Assembly (NCBI GenBank): GCA_009602735.1
Contig: WELA01005585.1
Location: 1-64,000 of the forward strand
From: Mesotaenium endlicherianum
Lineage: Eukaryota; Streptophyta; Zygnematophyceae; Zygnematales; Mesotaeniaceae
Length of the DNA stretch: 64,000 nt
Direction of reading: 5' to 3'
Below are positions 26,157 through 37,740 of this stretch, in pieces; position 1 is the stretch's first letter; each line of letters opens with the position of its first letter. The notes beneath the pieces were generated by a model, which was given only the letters and a program-made list of their open reading frames with translations, ran no database searches and was not told where the DNA came from. The translations under genes were made by a program, and so were the position numbers.

Positions 26157-26675
26157 TACTGTACTTGGTAAATTTCCTAGTATTTATATGCATAGATTGT
26201 GATTTCAAAAGAATTTTGGTCATTGTTTCAAGTTGTTTGGATAAGTATTGAGAAATTTATGAGTTTTGGGAATTTTTAGTGAGTTTTAGATGTCACAAAT
26301 TGAATATAGTGACAACGACAGGTCCAGTGACGAAAATTTTGGTTGGAGTCCAGGGAGTAGAATACTGAATCATGATGATTTCAGAAACTACGTACAATCA
26401 CGTAGAGTGCCAAGGTGATCAAGAAAATTCTAGAAATACTGTGACACGTGAAACTCACATGAATTAAATTTTGAACACCAAAATCTGTGACAAATAGCAT
26501 GTTTTGTCTTTCGTGACCAAATATTCATGTTTCACTACAATTTGAATATTTCACAAGATACAACTTGATTGGGCTGAATTTTTTGGAGAGTATGAAAAAC
26601 ATGCATATATACCAAAATACAAAAATTCAGACATTTTCGAAAAATCTGTCGAAAACGGCGGCGTGCGCTACCGAA
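26144..26675 (+). repeat. Diverged LTR-like sequence related to solo LTR F
   Basis: It begins TGTAAGGTTATAA, like the solo LTR at 28316 (TGTAAGGTCATAG). Both continue with an AT-rich tract and a shared AAGTATTGAGA block at a similar distance. The right edge is unclear; gag homology starts near 26676. It cuts the RPB2-like fossil at its left edge, so the LTR probably inserted later. Confidence 0.45.
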
Positions 26676-27527
26676 AGGTAGTGCCGCAGACTGGTGGCTT
26701 TACTAGAAAGGAGAGCGTAAGGCTCGGCAACTTGGTGACCCTACGTGGGTAGAGTTTGTCGAGAAGTTGCATGAGAAGTTTGATGTCATCACCCAGCAGG
26801 AGAAAGCTATCTATGCGATGATCTCCCTGACATTGAAGCACACCACTTCAGTTGCTGAGTTTGCTCAAAAGTTCCAAGAGAACATGATGAAGCAGCCCGA
26901 TTTGCCAGAACGATATAGGATAGCATACTTCAGGTATGGCTTGAAATCCGAGGTCTCTGGTCATTTTGCTGAGAAAAAGTATGAGAAACTGGCTGACTTG
27001 ATCCAAGATGCGTATGCCTGGGATCGGCAGCAGTTCAATCACAAGCGCCAGAGTAATGCTTTGGTGTCTAAGGTTGTCAAAAAGCCCCACGGTTCCTACA
27101 ATGCAGTTGAAGGAGACCAGGCTGAGGATAATCAGGGTGATGAATATGAGTATGAGTACAATGCTATTCAGTCTAGAGGTAGAGGTGGTCCCTCTCGAGG
27201 TGGCTATGGAAGGGGTGGTGGTAGGACTAAGCCGAGACCAGCCTCAGCAAAATCTACTTGCTACCATTGTCAGCAGAAAGGCCACTACAGAGAACAGTGT
27301 CCGGTCAAGCACCTGCCGAAGGTCGAGAGAAAAGACCAGCCTTTAAAAGACAGCAACAGTCAGTAATCCAGTCTACTGACTGTGAGGATGCTAGAGATAG
27401 TGAGTCGTCACTAGCTGCCCTCGTAGCAGGTATTATGGGTCCTGCTGAACTGGATTCACTATGCATGCCTGACAACCAGATAAAGGAGACCATCAGCAAT
27501 ATAGACATCCAGAGAGTGCACACTCTG
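26676..27527 (+). pseudogene. Element C: extra 5'-truncated gag copy
   Basis: Retrotransposon Gag fragment, duplicated downstream at 28175-28315 plus 29065-29770. The open part 26767-27366 (199 codons) holds the capsid-like region and one CCHC zinc knuckle, CYHCQQKGHYREQC. The gag frame ends at 27364-27366. Homology continues in the -1 frame (from TTT at 27342) to the shared residues QRVHTL near 27527, after which the two copies differ. The slippery heptamer T TTA AAA at 27342-27348 lies in the right phase for a -1 shift. The copy precedes the Gag N-terminal region of C, so gag is partly tandemly repeated. Confidence 0.75.
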
Positions 27528-28315
27528 GATGCTCTTGTTCCACCTATTCCCGCAGTTGCAGCACAGCAGGCTGAGGAGGAGAGAGCCAGATTAGAAGTCA
27601 AACGATTAGCAAAGGCTGCTGAAGATACAGAAAGGAGGGAAGGACAGCCAGCGGACGAGCACCCTGTCGAAGAACTTATGGCATCAAGGGCCAATGTTCT
27701 GAACCCACCTCCTGCTGTACAACTCAATGTGCCCCTAGGTCAAATTCGTGACCGGGTGAATGCGGCAGGAATTGCTGCTGCAGGAGCAGCAGGGACTATT
27801 GAGGACACTACTCAGCGAGACGATGCCACTGCTATTGCTGCATTTGCTAGACTCCCACCTCAGAGTGTGGATTTGGGAGCATTGTTTGTGCAAATGCAAT
27901 CGCAAATAGCGAGCATGTACCAGTCTCAACAGGATGACAAAAGAATTATAATGTCCCTGTTGCGAGATTGAGACCAACTGGGTTCACAAACCACGGGTGG
28001 TGGTGGCAGAGGGCCTAGTAAACCCAAGCCGAAAGTTCCCCAGGAGTATGATCCTAAGAGTAACAAAAAGTATTACCTGATCAAGTTTCTCGCTGATGTT
28101 GAGCAGTGGCTGGAGAACTACCCAGAACTGCAAGATAACGAGAAGGTCAGGCACACAGGTGCTCTACTAAAAGGCGGTGCAGCAGATTGGTGGCTGTACT
28201 GGAAAGGAGAGCGTAAGGCTCAACAACTCGGTGACCCTACTTGGGTAGAGTTTGTCGAGAAACTGCATGAGAAGTTTGATGTGATCAATCAGCAGGAGAA
28301 AGCTATCTTTGCGAT
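27528..28315 (+). pseudogene. Element C: Gag N-terminal region
   Basis: Frame with a Glu/Arg/Ala-rich coiled-coil-like start (AEEERARLEVKRLAKAAED), a linker, a stop at 27969-27971, and then, in another frame, the retrotransposon Gag domain (YYLIKFLADVEQWLENYPE, GGAADWWLYWKGERKAQQLGDPTWVEFVEKLHEKF; quoted in part). Coding is cut at 28315 by the solo LTR and resumes at 29065. Confidence 0.65.
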
Positions 28316-29059
28316 TGTAAGGTCATAGGTTTATAAAGTGCATTTTTGAGTTTCATGAAAGTATATTTTGATTGTATAGTAGTATAAAGTGCAATATTGT
28401 GGTCATTTTGATATAAAGTTCATCGAATTTGGTCAAGTATTGAGAGAGTTACGGATTGCCGAAGTTTAATTAGTTTTGAGGTCGATTGACGACTGTCCTT
28501 AGTTCGCGGTGAGCACGACCGTCGGATTGACCGACAGCGTCGAGCGATCTGGCCCGTTAGAATGAACTCGAACCTTCACGTAAGTTCGACTGACGCGGAG
28601 TGCCGACTTGGTCGATTTACCTAGAAGTTTCGATTTAGCCAAGCGCGTCTAAGATAGAATATTCTAGTATTGTCGATGCATGTATGTGGACATCAATTCG
28701 GCCCGACACGTCAGATTAGACTGATCTGGCTTACTCACGAATATTCTGGAATGAACGATTTGACGAACACTTAGGAAAATTCGTAGCTTCCTCCTAGAGA
28801 GGAGCACTTTGGCAAGAAATTATAAAAAGGCATAACTTCTTCATTTCTTATCAATTTTCACTTCTGTAAATTTCTACGGGTTTGTAATGACAAGACCTTT
28901 CACCCTACACCATTTGTGAGCAATTTCTTGCTACCCAAAATATTGAGTAATTTTCTTAAGCTTTCTTAGTGATATGCCGCTGCACTCATTAGTATAATTG
29001 CAACTAGTTCCTTTCCCCGTAAGTCACTACGCTTCCACTAGGGCACTCTGCCCCTTTCA
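28316..29059 (+). mobile_element. Solo LTR F inserted in element C gag
   Basis: The gag text of C is interrupted exactly here: the uninterrupted copy at about 26812 reads GCGATGATCTCC, while here GCGAT is followed by TGTAAGG and, 744 bp later, CTTTCA is followed by GCAATGATCTCC. The insert has TG...CA ends and a near-perfect 5-bp target duplication (GCGAT at 28311-28315, GCAAT at 29060-29064). It has no coding content, and TATAAAAAG at 28821-28829 would be the promoter. These are the marks of a solo LTR left by LTR-LTR recombination. Orientation is taken from the TATA box. Confidence 0.85.
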
Positions 29060-29064
29060 GCAAT

Positions 29065-29988
29065 GATCTCCTTGACACTTAAGCAGACCACTTCAGTTGC
29101 TGAGTTTGCTCAAAAGTTCCAAGAGAACATGATGAAGCAGCCAGACTTGCCAGAGCGGTATGGGATAGCATACTTCAGGTATGGCTTGAAATCCGAAGTC
29201 TCTGGTTATTTTGCTGAAAAGAAGTATGAGAAATTGGTTGACTTGATCCAGGGTGCTGATGCCTGGGATCAGCAGCAATTCAATCACAAGCGCCAGAGTA
29301 ATGCCTTGGTGTCTAAGGTTGTCAAAAAGCCCCACGATTCCTACAATGCAATTGAAGGAGACCTGGCTGAGGATGATCAGGGTGATAAATATGGGTATGA
29401 GTACAATGCTATGCAGTCTAGAGGGAGAGGTGGTTTCTCTCGAGGCGGCTATGGAAGAGGTGTTGGTAGGACTAAGCTGAGACCAGCCTCAGCAAAACCT
29501 ATTTGCTACCATTGCCAGCAGCTGGGTCACTAAAGTGAACAGTGCCCTCACAAGCACCTTCCAAAGGTCGAGAGAAAGGACCAGCCTTTAAAAGACAGCA
29601 ACAGTCAGTAATCCAGTCTACTGACTGTGAGGATGCTAGAGATAGTGAGTCGTTACTAGCTGCCCTCGTAGCAGGTTGTATGGGTCCTGCTGAACTGGAC
29701 TCACTATGCATGCCTGACAACCAGATAAAGAAGACCATCAGCAATATAGATCTCCAGAGAGTGCACACACTGAGTGGTCTTTTTCCATTCAATGTCCAAC
29801 ATTTCTTTGCTAAGTCAGGAGAACAATGCGAAAGTCAGGGAAAGACAGTCCCCCCTATCCTACTGCATCGCATGATTGCAGGTAGGAAGGTGAGGGCATT
29901 TGTTGACGGAGGGGCGTCACATACTTTCATCCATAAGGACTTAGTTAAGCGGCTAAGGCTGCCTACTGTCACCCAAGGGAATAGTTAA
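29065..29988 (+). pseudogene. Element C: Gag C-terminus and protease
   Basis: Gag continues after the solo LTR with the capsid region and a CCHC knuckle (CYHCQQLGH) cut by a TAA at 29531-29533 where the other copy reads a Tyr codon. A T TTA AAA slippery site lies at 29587-29593. The following frame (29542-29988) holds an aspartic protease core with VDGGASHTFI, the D-[ST/G]-G signature of retropepsins in which the second residue is Gly here. The frame ends at 29988. Confidence 0.7.
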
Positions 29989-30396
29989 CTATTCCATGGA
30001 GATGCCTCAAGTATCCCGGGAGGAATTATTACCAAGCCTATTGAGGTCCAGTTAGGTTCTGGCATTGCAATTCTAACTGAAACGCTCACATTCGAGGTAC
30101 TCAACACTGGCTTCTATGATCTTGTGCTAGGCAGGTCCTGACTTAATAGACATCAAGCTGAAGTGTGTTGGAGCAGAGGTACAGTTAAAGTGAGAGGAGC
30201 CAGTGATGGGCAGACTAACTTGGCACCCAAGAGTGCTCTTCCTCTTGTCCTGTATGGGTGGCAAATGAAGGAAAAGAAGAGGCTTTCAGGAGGATGCAAA
30301 TTTTTGAATGCAATGGAGTTCATCGACAGCTGGAACCAGAAGGAAGACAGAATGTTCTGTCTGTTGCTATAAGAGGTACCTCCTCAACCTGAAGAA

Positions 30397-33384
30397 GTGG
30401 TTGAGAAAAAGGTAAGCCCTCCGGAGCACCCTACTACTGCAGAAATTGTTGCTCAGTATACTGATGTTTTTAATATGCCTCCAGGGCTACCTTCTAAGAG
30501 GGAAGTGAATCACAGGATTGACTTATTACCTGGGAGTCAGCCTCCCTGGCAACGCACTTATGGCTTGTCTTATGTGGAGAGCGAAGAGTTGAAAACACAG
30601 ATTGCAGAGCTTGAGGAAAATGGTTACATTTCCCCCAGTAAATCACCTTATGGCGCACCCATCCTCTTTGTTAAGAATAAGGATGGGAGTATGCGGATGT
30701 GTGTTGATTACAGAGCTCTTAACATAATTGCAGTAAAGAACAAGTATGCTTTACCCAGAATCGAGGACTTGCTTGATACCCAGTCTGGTGCTAAAGTGTT
30801 CAGTAAGATAGATCTCAAGAGTGGTTATCATCAAATCAGAATTGCTAAGGGGGATGAACACAAGACTGCCTTTCGCACACTGTATGGACACTATGAGTTC
30901 AACGTGATGCCATTTGAACTGACTTATGCTCCTGCAACCTTCATGGGTGCTATGAATGACATTTTCAGACCTTACCTGGATAAGTTTGTGCAAGTCTTCC
31001 TGGATGATATTTTAATTTTCTCTAAAGATGAAGCTCAGCATGCTGAACACTTGAAAACAGTCATGGATACTCTGAGAAGGAACCACTTGTATGCTAAGAT
31101 GAGCAAGTGTGATTTCTTCAAAGAAAGTATTGAATTTCTAGGCCATGTTGTCAGCAAAGAAGGCATCAGTGTGGATCCTAAGAAGGTCCAGACCATAAGG
31201 GACTGGCCTATACCACAATCCGTCTCCGAAGTTAGATCCTTCCTTGAGTGGGCTAACTACTATAGGAGATTTATTGAGAATTATTCTTACAAAGGCTAGT
31301 AAACTGACTGACCTTACCAAGAAAGACATAGGGTATGTGTGGGGGGAAGAGCAGCAGGCTGCCCTCCAGATCCTTAAAGATGCTCTTTGTTTTGCCCCAA
31401 CGCTACCCGTGTATGACCTCAACAAACCTGTGCAGGTGGTTACTGATGCCTCTGACTTTGCGCTGGGTGCTATTTTGTTGCAGCTTGCTGACAAACCACA
31501 AAGGATGGTAAGGTAAAGCAGGAGTGGCATCCTGTGTTGTATGAGTCTATGAAATATAATCCAGCTGAGATTAATTACTCTGTGCATGATAAAGAGCTGC
31601 TAGCAATCATTCGTATGCTCAAACAGTGGAGAGCATACTTACATGGTAAAGCTTTTAAGGTGATTACAGATCATCTAGCTCTGACTCACTTTCAGAAGAA
31701 GTCCAAGCTGTCAAGGAGGGAGAACCGCTAGAGCCAGATGCTGGAGCAGTTTCAAGTCCAGATTGACTACAAACCAGGGAAGTTGAATCTTGCTGATGCA
31801 CTCTCTAGAAGACCTGACTTGCAAGAAAGGAACTTTAGTTTGCATGCTGTAGATAAAGTCCTTTATGCACTCACTTCACTAAAGGTGAAATAGTCCTTCC
31901 TCGAACAACTTAGGAAAGCCTACCTTTCTGACCCAACATTTGAGCACAGCCCCACTGATGGTGTGTGTGTTGCTACTATACTCGGGTATAGGCTTAAGGA
32001 TGGGGTCTGGGTGACTGAAACCACTTCAGGCAGACTAAAGCTGGTCATTCCTAATAACTTGGATATAAGGTCCCTTTTACTAAGTCAAGCACATGACAGT
32101 TTACTGGGTGCGCATTTGGGGCAGGCCAAAACTGTTGGCAAGCTGGCAAAACATTATCATTGGGAGGGATTACCTCAGAAAGTCTTGAAATACGTTAACT
32201 CCTGTGACCAGTGCCAAAGGAATAAGTCTTGGTACACACCACCGGGGGGCCTCTTACAACCGCTGCCCATCCCAGCTGGCTGCTGGGAAACAATATATCC
32301 ATGGACTGGGTGGTAACACTACCAAGAACCGCCAATGGGCATGATTCGATACTGGTAGTAGTGGATAAACTGACAAAAATGGTCATTTTCATCCCCACAA
32401 CTGTCAAAGTAACTGCACTTGAAACAGCAAGACAATTCTATAACCATGTAGTATGCCAACATGGGCTACTCTCTAATATCATCTCAGACAGAGACTCAAA
32501 ATTCACCTCTAAGTTCTGGAGAGCTTTAATGGGGTTAATGGGAGTCAAGCAGCTGCTCAGCACAGCAAACCACCCTCAGACTGATGGGCAGACTGAAAGA
32601 ACTAACCGAGTTCTGCAAGAGGTACTGAGAGCTTATATTAACCAAAAATAAGATAATTGGGATGACCTGTTACCTCAAATCCAATTTGCGGTCAACAGTG
32701 CGGTGCACGCGTCTACGGGCAAGACTCCTTTTGAACTGAGCCTGGGTAGAGTCCCTAAGTCTCCTTTAAATGTACTAGGGGAGTCTTTAACTCACCCTGA
32801 AGGGATTGACAATCCGATCTCCCTCCGGTTAACCCAGGAGTTTGCTGACACCCTGTCAAAAGTCCAACAGAACCTGCACAAAGCCCAGGCAAACTAACAA
32901 AAATACGCTAATCAGCACCGTCGAGAACTGACATTTTCAAAGGGCGATTTGGTCAAACTGCATTCTTAGCACCTATACCTACCTGGTGTGGTCAAGAAAA
33001 AGCTTGGTCCTGTCTGGGTTGATCCATATTCAGTGGTGCGCCGTGTCGGTCAAAATGCTTACAAACTGAACATGTCAGCAGAATATAAGGGTCACCCGGT
33101 CTTTAATGTCTCCTTCTTGGAACCATACATCAAAGGAGACACACTGTTCACAGGTCGGTAGCCTGTCCAACTGGGACCGGTCCCCGCTGTCCGAGATGGT
33201 GACCCTGAGGAATATGAGGTGCAGGAGATTTTAGACGCTCGCTCTGTCCGTCGATCATCTAAATATGTCATGAAATACCTGGTAACGACGCCTCTGGGGA
33301 CACTTGGGAATTTGAAGACCAGCTGACCAATGTCAAAGGGGCGTTGAAACGGTTCCACCTTCGGGCGGCTGGCTCCCCTCCCTA
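30397..33384 (+). pseudogene. Element C: RT, RNase H, integrase, chromodomain
   Basis: Reverse transcriptase is open at 30397-31299 ([22 protein letters not shown], active site FLDD). RNase H follows in pieces (31330-31870: VVTDASDFALG, DKELLAI, ITDHLAL). Integrase has the H2C2 zinc-binding region near 32090-32220 and the DDE core near 32300-32650 (MDWVVTLP, IISDRDSKF, NHPQTDGQTERTNR). The C-terminal part ends in a chromodomain (EYEVQEILDARSV...KYLV, then DTWEFE in another frame) up to 33384. At least six stops or frame changes are seen, so the copy is dead. The chromodomain makes it a chromovirus. Confidence 0.85.
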
Positions 33385-33734
33385 ATTGTCATTTCAGTGG
33401 ACATAGGCAGGTGACAGGAGGTCCTGCCTCCATATAAGTCGGAGGGGAATGTGACAGTTAGTAACAGATAGTGACAACTGTGACAGGCAGCCCACCTTTA
33501 AACTTAAGTTGGAGAGAGTGTGTTCCGTTTCGGGATCAGTCAGGCGAGTTTTATAACCAATCTACACACTCAACCTGCGCTCATACTCACTTTCTCTCTC
33601 TAATTCAATTCTCTCTCATACTTACTCACACAAGGTACTACACACTAGGGACTCCCTTTATCAGGTTCTTCTTAACCACGAGCACTCAGTAGCGGCAAAG
33701 TATCATGACGTCACCGACTGCATTGTGTTTATGA

Positions 33735-33950
33735 TTGAGCAGGACGACTCAGAAGTCGGAACTTAAGAGGAAGAGAAGAGCGGAAGAGGCACACGCAGCA
33801 TACTTGCAATTCCGTGGCGACATCGAATCATCCTCCATCTCGGGAATCACAACGACTCCAACAACAGCGGGAGGCACAGAAGAAGAAGGAGGAGGAGGAG
33901 CAGGCCAGGCTGAGACAGGAAGAACTGGACAGAAAAATTGCAGAGAAGGC
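33735..33950 (+). pseudogene. Element D: gag-like ORF, left half
   Basis: Lys/Glu-rich coding sequence (frame ending EELDRKIAEKA at 33950) that would form a charged coiled coil; the frame changes once near 33870. It stops where the LTR-like unit begins. The text resumes in phase at 55156: removing 33951-55155 and one copy of the 4-bp repeat AGGC gives a continuous K/E-rich frame. I do not recognise the family beyond its likeness to Gag N-termini. Confidence 0.6.
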
Positions 33951-35097
33951 TGTCGTGCGGTAGGAGGTTGGGTGCGTATCAACGACACAAGCAATGCATA
34001 ATATGCAAGCAGGCTTTGCTGCAATGAAGTCTATAACACATGTGGCTTTATAGCCAAACAAAAGTCAAGCGTCAAATGTTTTAATTAAGGAGTGTGTACT
34101 CTCTAGAGTGAGCACCTCAAGACTATAGTCTGGTAGGAAAACAACTAATGAAGTCTGGCCCAAAAGATCACTGGAAGCACATCATGATCTTCAAGAGTAG
34201 TCCTATGGCACGGGGTATAAGCTGTGACTTTGCTCACCACTTGTGAAGTTCTTCTAGTGACTGGAAGCCAGCAAGGCTTGCTCTTCACAAGAGAGAGACT
34301 AAGTGGTCCTGAAGACACAAGAGATAAAAGTGTAAGCTTTACTGATAATCTCTGGGACTTACAACTGGCATTATGGGACTTCTAAAAAGATGTTCCTCTA
34401 GGGACATCTCTAGCACTTATACTCCTGAAAACCCGGCGTCGTATGCGGCGGATCCAATGCATGTAGTCACTCTAGGAGGCTCTCCTATGTCCACTAATGT
34501 GTACAAGGCATGTACTAGCACTCCTATAGGCTAAGCATAACTTTAACCAATCAAAGCAAAGCACGTAGAATATGCTAAGTGTCTCTCATTAGTGGAGCTT
34601 ACCTTGGGTAGTTCTACCTAGATAGCGCCTCAAAAGTGAATCTGAAACTTGAGGAAGCTTCCTCTAGGAGTAGGTGATGCAGTCACCAAGTTATAGCCTC
34701 AATGATGCACTTATACTATGGAAATGCAAGACTTATGTAGTCTAAAGGGCTCGCGGATTTGTGCGCACAAAGCTAGGGGTCCTTGGAGTCACGAATAGTC
34801 AACATTGTCACCTTTGGGTGCATTGAGTCACAAGTTGGCCATTTGGTGTGATTCCGCTAGGTGCCGAAAGGAGTGCGGTTTAGATCGCGTCTATCTCGTT
34901 CGATAATTAACCAAATGACGCGAAACCGGTGCCATTCGGAAGATGCTTCGACGCGCTACACTTTGGTGACTCGGAGATCTAGAGAAGGTCATCATATGGA
35001 TGCGTAAAGTCAATGCAAAGTTGGTCTTCCTAGGTTGATGGTTCACACACGTAGAACTTGGTTTTGTATGTCAACCTTGACTTAATAAATCATGACA
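33951..35097 (-). repeat. 1.15-kb LTR-like unit, complete copy
   Basis: It starts TGTCGTGCGG and ends AATCATGACA (TGTC...GACA inverted ends). On the minus strand it has a TATAAAG box (GGCTATAAAGCC, plus-strand 34044-34055) about 100 bp from its end, which suggests U3 is the long right part and that the unit reads on the minus strand. It is flanked on the left by AGGC (33947-33950), which recurs at 55156-55159 after the second copy. The second copy starts two bases after this one ends. Confidence 0.75.
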
Positions 35098-35099
35098 GC

Positions 35100-35184
35100 T
35101 GTCGTGCGGTAGGAGGTCGGGTGCGTATCAACGACACAAGCAATGCATAATATGCAAGCAGGCTTTGCTGCAATGAAGTCCATA
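35100..35184 (-). repeat. LTR-like unit, second copy, segment 1
   Basis: Repeats 33951 onward (TGTCGTGCGGTAGGAGG...) and is cut at the CCATA target site by element B. The unit resumes at 43076. The uninterrupted copy at 34021-34040 shows how the two halves join. Confidence 0.85.
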
Positions 35185-35713
35185 TGTAGTGATGAAGTAC
35201 TTAGTGAAATATAATACTTTATCTATTCAAGACAAGGATCTTTGAACACAAGTGGTAGCTTCTTGAAAGAGAGATGGCTTCTTGAAAGTTGATAAAATTC
35301 TGGATTTTGGCAAGTACAAGAGTGATTCTGGAATGTCTTTCTATGTTCTAGCTCTTGTTTATATACTTGCTAAATAAGTAATTTCTAGGAAGGTGTATGT
35401 TGATGTGTTGGCACCCAACACATCCCAAAACTTGCCACCTCTTTTTAGAATAATGTACACATGTTCTTTTGACCTAAAAATGGCACATNNNNNNNNNNNN
35501 NNNNNNNNNATTTGACTTTTGCCACGTGGAGTTNCCACATGGAGTTCTTCTAGGTCTTTCCTCTAACTTCGAAAATGCCTTAGAAGGTTCAAAGGACATG
35601 AACCAAGTCACTGGAGTACCTATTCACACTTGAATCCACACAATACTACTCCAAATATGTTTGAAAACATTAAAATATATGCAAACTAATATATAATAAC
35701 TCAAATCACTACA
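35185..35713 (-). repeat. Element B 3' LTR
   Basis: Matches the LTRs at 42573-43075 and 60596-61098. It contains 21 N (35489-35509) and another N at 35534. Comparison with 42880-42920 shows the N run stands for little or no missing sequence, and the single N sits between two near copies of the same 12-13 bases. It ends at the polypurine tract, 35714 onward. Confidence 0.92.
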
Positions 35714-36504
35714 TCACCCCCCCGCCAGAAAAAGCGACGTCTCGGCGCGTCAAGTCAGGTCTTACACATGTGGAGCAAACTAGTCAACAGTTTCAAGTCA
35801 GATGCCACACATGTGAAGAGGACTAGTCAAAGGCGCCAAGTCAGGTGCTACACATGTAAGGTAGACTAGGCAAGGTCGTAGGTGGTGTGACCTTATTGGC
35901 TAGCCTACTTCTTGATAATAAAGAAAATTGTACAAGTTGGCCCAGAATCTGCCACAAATTCAAAACTTCATAGCGTCCACAGAACAGCTCCAAATCTAAA
36001 AATTTGAGTGCCAGACGGATTGGGTCGGAGAACTCTACCGGGTCACCAAATTTGAGAGCATTCTAATTTCTGGAGTGTCATTGAAAGCTGAGAGAGTAGG
36101 CACTCCTCCAAATCTGTGCATAAACTTCTGAGAATCATAAGTCCTTCTATACTTCTCCAAATTCTGCAAACTAAGTCTCAAACTGGGCGCTGTAAAATGT
36201 TCTACCAGATTCTTGAGTTTCAGAGCATTCCAAGTTTAGGGGAGGGCACAATGTCAGAAGGCATATTCTGCCCTAACAATGCCAGCAGCCTGACCGCCTT
36301 CTACTTAGAGNCTGACCGCCTTCTACTTAGAGCATCATATCTCTCTCACCAGTGCTCCAAATTGAGCAAACTTGGACTCTAAATGACCGACTACTCATGG
36401 ACTACAGCGAGGTAAATTTTCAAAATTTGTTATGCAGAGACTTATCACCAGTAGAAGTTTTAGTTTTCTGTCCAGAAACTGTGAGAAGAGAAGAGTGTCT
36501 AATG

Positions 36505-37740
36505 TCAATTTTTTCTCTTTCTTGTTCTTGCAGGCTGCCTCCAAGGGGTCTTCTGCTGCTTCTTGATGGTGGCAGGCTGCCTCCCTGAAGTCTTGGGGCT
36601 TCTAGTAGAGAGACTTGGGGCTGGTCCAAGATGGGGGTTGGCGGCATGGAAGCGCTTCAACTTTCTCTGAACTTTGTCAAGGTAGTGCGCCGCCACCCAA
36701 CTATTCTCCGAATCTGGATATCCCTTCCACTTGATCAAGTATTGCTGCTGTCTCCTGAAATTTCTCATAGCCACTATGTCTTTCTCTTTGTACTCCAAAT
36801 GATCATCCACTATTATTGGGGCTGGTGGGGTTGTCACACGTCCTGGGAACTTGTTGTCGGGTTTCACATATGGCTTGAAGAGGGAAGCGTGGAGTACGGG
36901 GTCGATGTGCATAGTCTGGGGAAGTTCTAGCTTGAAAGGAACGGGGTTGACTTGCTGGATAATCTTGAAGGGTCCCAAATACTTGGGAGAGAACTTGCTG
37001 CCGGCAGGCCTGTTGTTCAGGGAAATATTATTGGATGATAGTAACACGTTGTCACCCACTCTGTATGTAATTTCTCTTCTGGACCTGTTTGCCACTCTTG
37101 CTTGAGCATCTTGCGCCTGTTGTAGAGCTTTCTTTGCTGCTTTAAGGGCCGCTTCTAATGTCTCCAAAAAATCTGTTGTTGCGGGTACTTCATCATGGCC
37201 AGCCGTGAAGCTCAGCGGCGTGGTTGGATGGAAGCCATAGTTGAGGAAGAATGGGGACTCTTGGGTAGAGGCCTGCGTCGTGTTGATGTAGGCAAACTCC
37301 AGGGGGGTCAAGTACATGTCGCAATCTTGCTCCAGAGTAGACACGTAGGCCTTTAGAGAGGTCTTTGGGGTACAATTCATACGCTCGGTTTGCCCATCTG
37401 ATTGTGGGTAGTAGGCGATAGACATATCCAGCGATGTACCCTAGTTTTTGAAGAGATTTTTCCAGAAATGGCTTGTGAATCTTGGATCTCTATTTGACAC
37501 AATTCTTCATGGTAGTCCATGGAGTCGGAAGATGGTGTCAAAGATGAGTCTTGCAAGTTGTGGTGCTGTAGCCTTAGTTGTCGTGGGAATAAACTGAGCC
37601 GTCTTAGTAAGTCTGTCCACCACCGTGAGTATTGCATAATGGCCTCGAGGTGTCACGGGCAAGTCCACGATAAGTTCCATTGAGATGTCCGTCCATTGTT
37701 TTTCGAGGATTGGTAGTGGTTGGAGGAGTCCTTCCGCCTT
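36505..37740 (-). pseudogene. Element B: integrase core and chromodomain
   Basis: Continues the 809-codon frame after its stop at 37741. The DDE core is seen in pieces (MELIVDLP, IVSNRDPRF, YYPQSDGQTERMN), with stops near 37440 and 37510. The open part 36505-37425 (306 codons) covers the integrase C-terminal domain and a chromodomain (YKEKDIVAMRNF, YLIKWKGYPDSENSWV), which in chromoviruses steers integration toward modified chromatin. A Lys/Arg-rich tail ends it. 36311 is an N between two copies of a 21-bp sequence. Confidence 0.85.

Larger units (their letters stand above)
26676..33734 (+). mobile_element. Ty3/gypsy chromovirus C (decayed)
   Basis: Plus-strand LTR retrotransposon with Gag (CCHC), protease, reverse transcriptase, RNase H, integrase and C-terminal chromodomain in Ty3/gypsy order. 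It carries many stops and frame changes, a tandem gag copy at its left end and a nested solo LTR at 28316-29059. A purine-rich tract near 33439-33450 is followed by TGTGACAG, which could be the polypurine tract and the start of the 3' LTR. I could not find the matching 5' LTR, and the right boundary is approximate. Confidence 0.75.

Noticed and set aside
33451-33734. Firm 3' LTR of element C or 5' LTR of D
   Set aside because: It begins TGTGACAG after a purine tract, but no second copy is found in the window to set its end or owner, so it is only mentioned within C.
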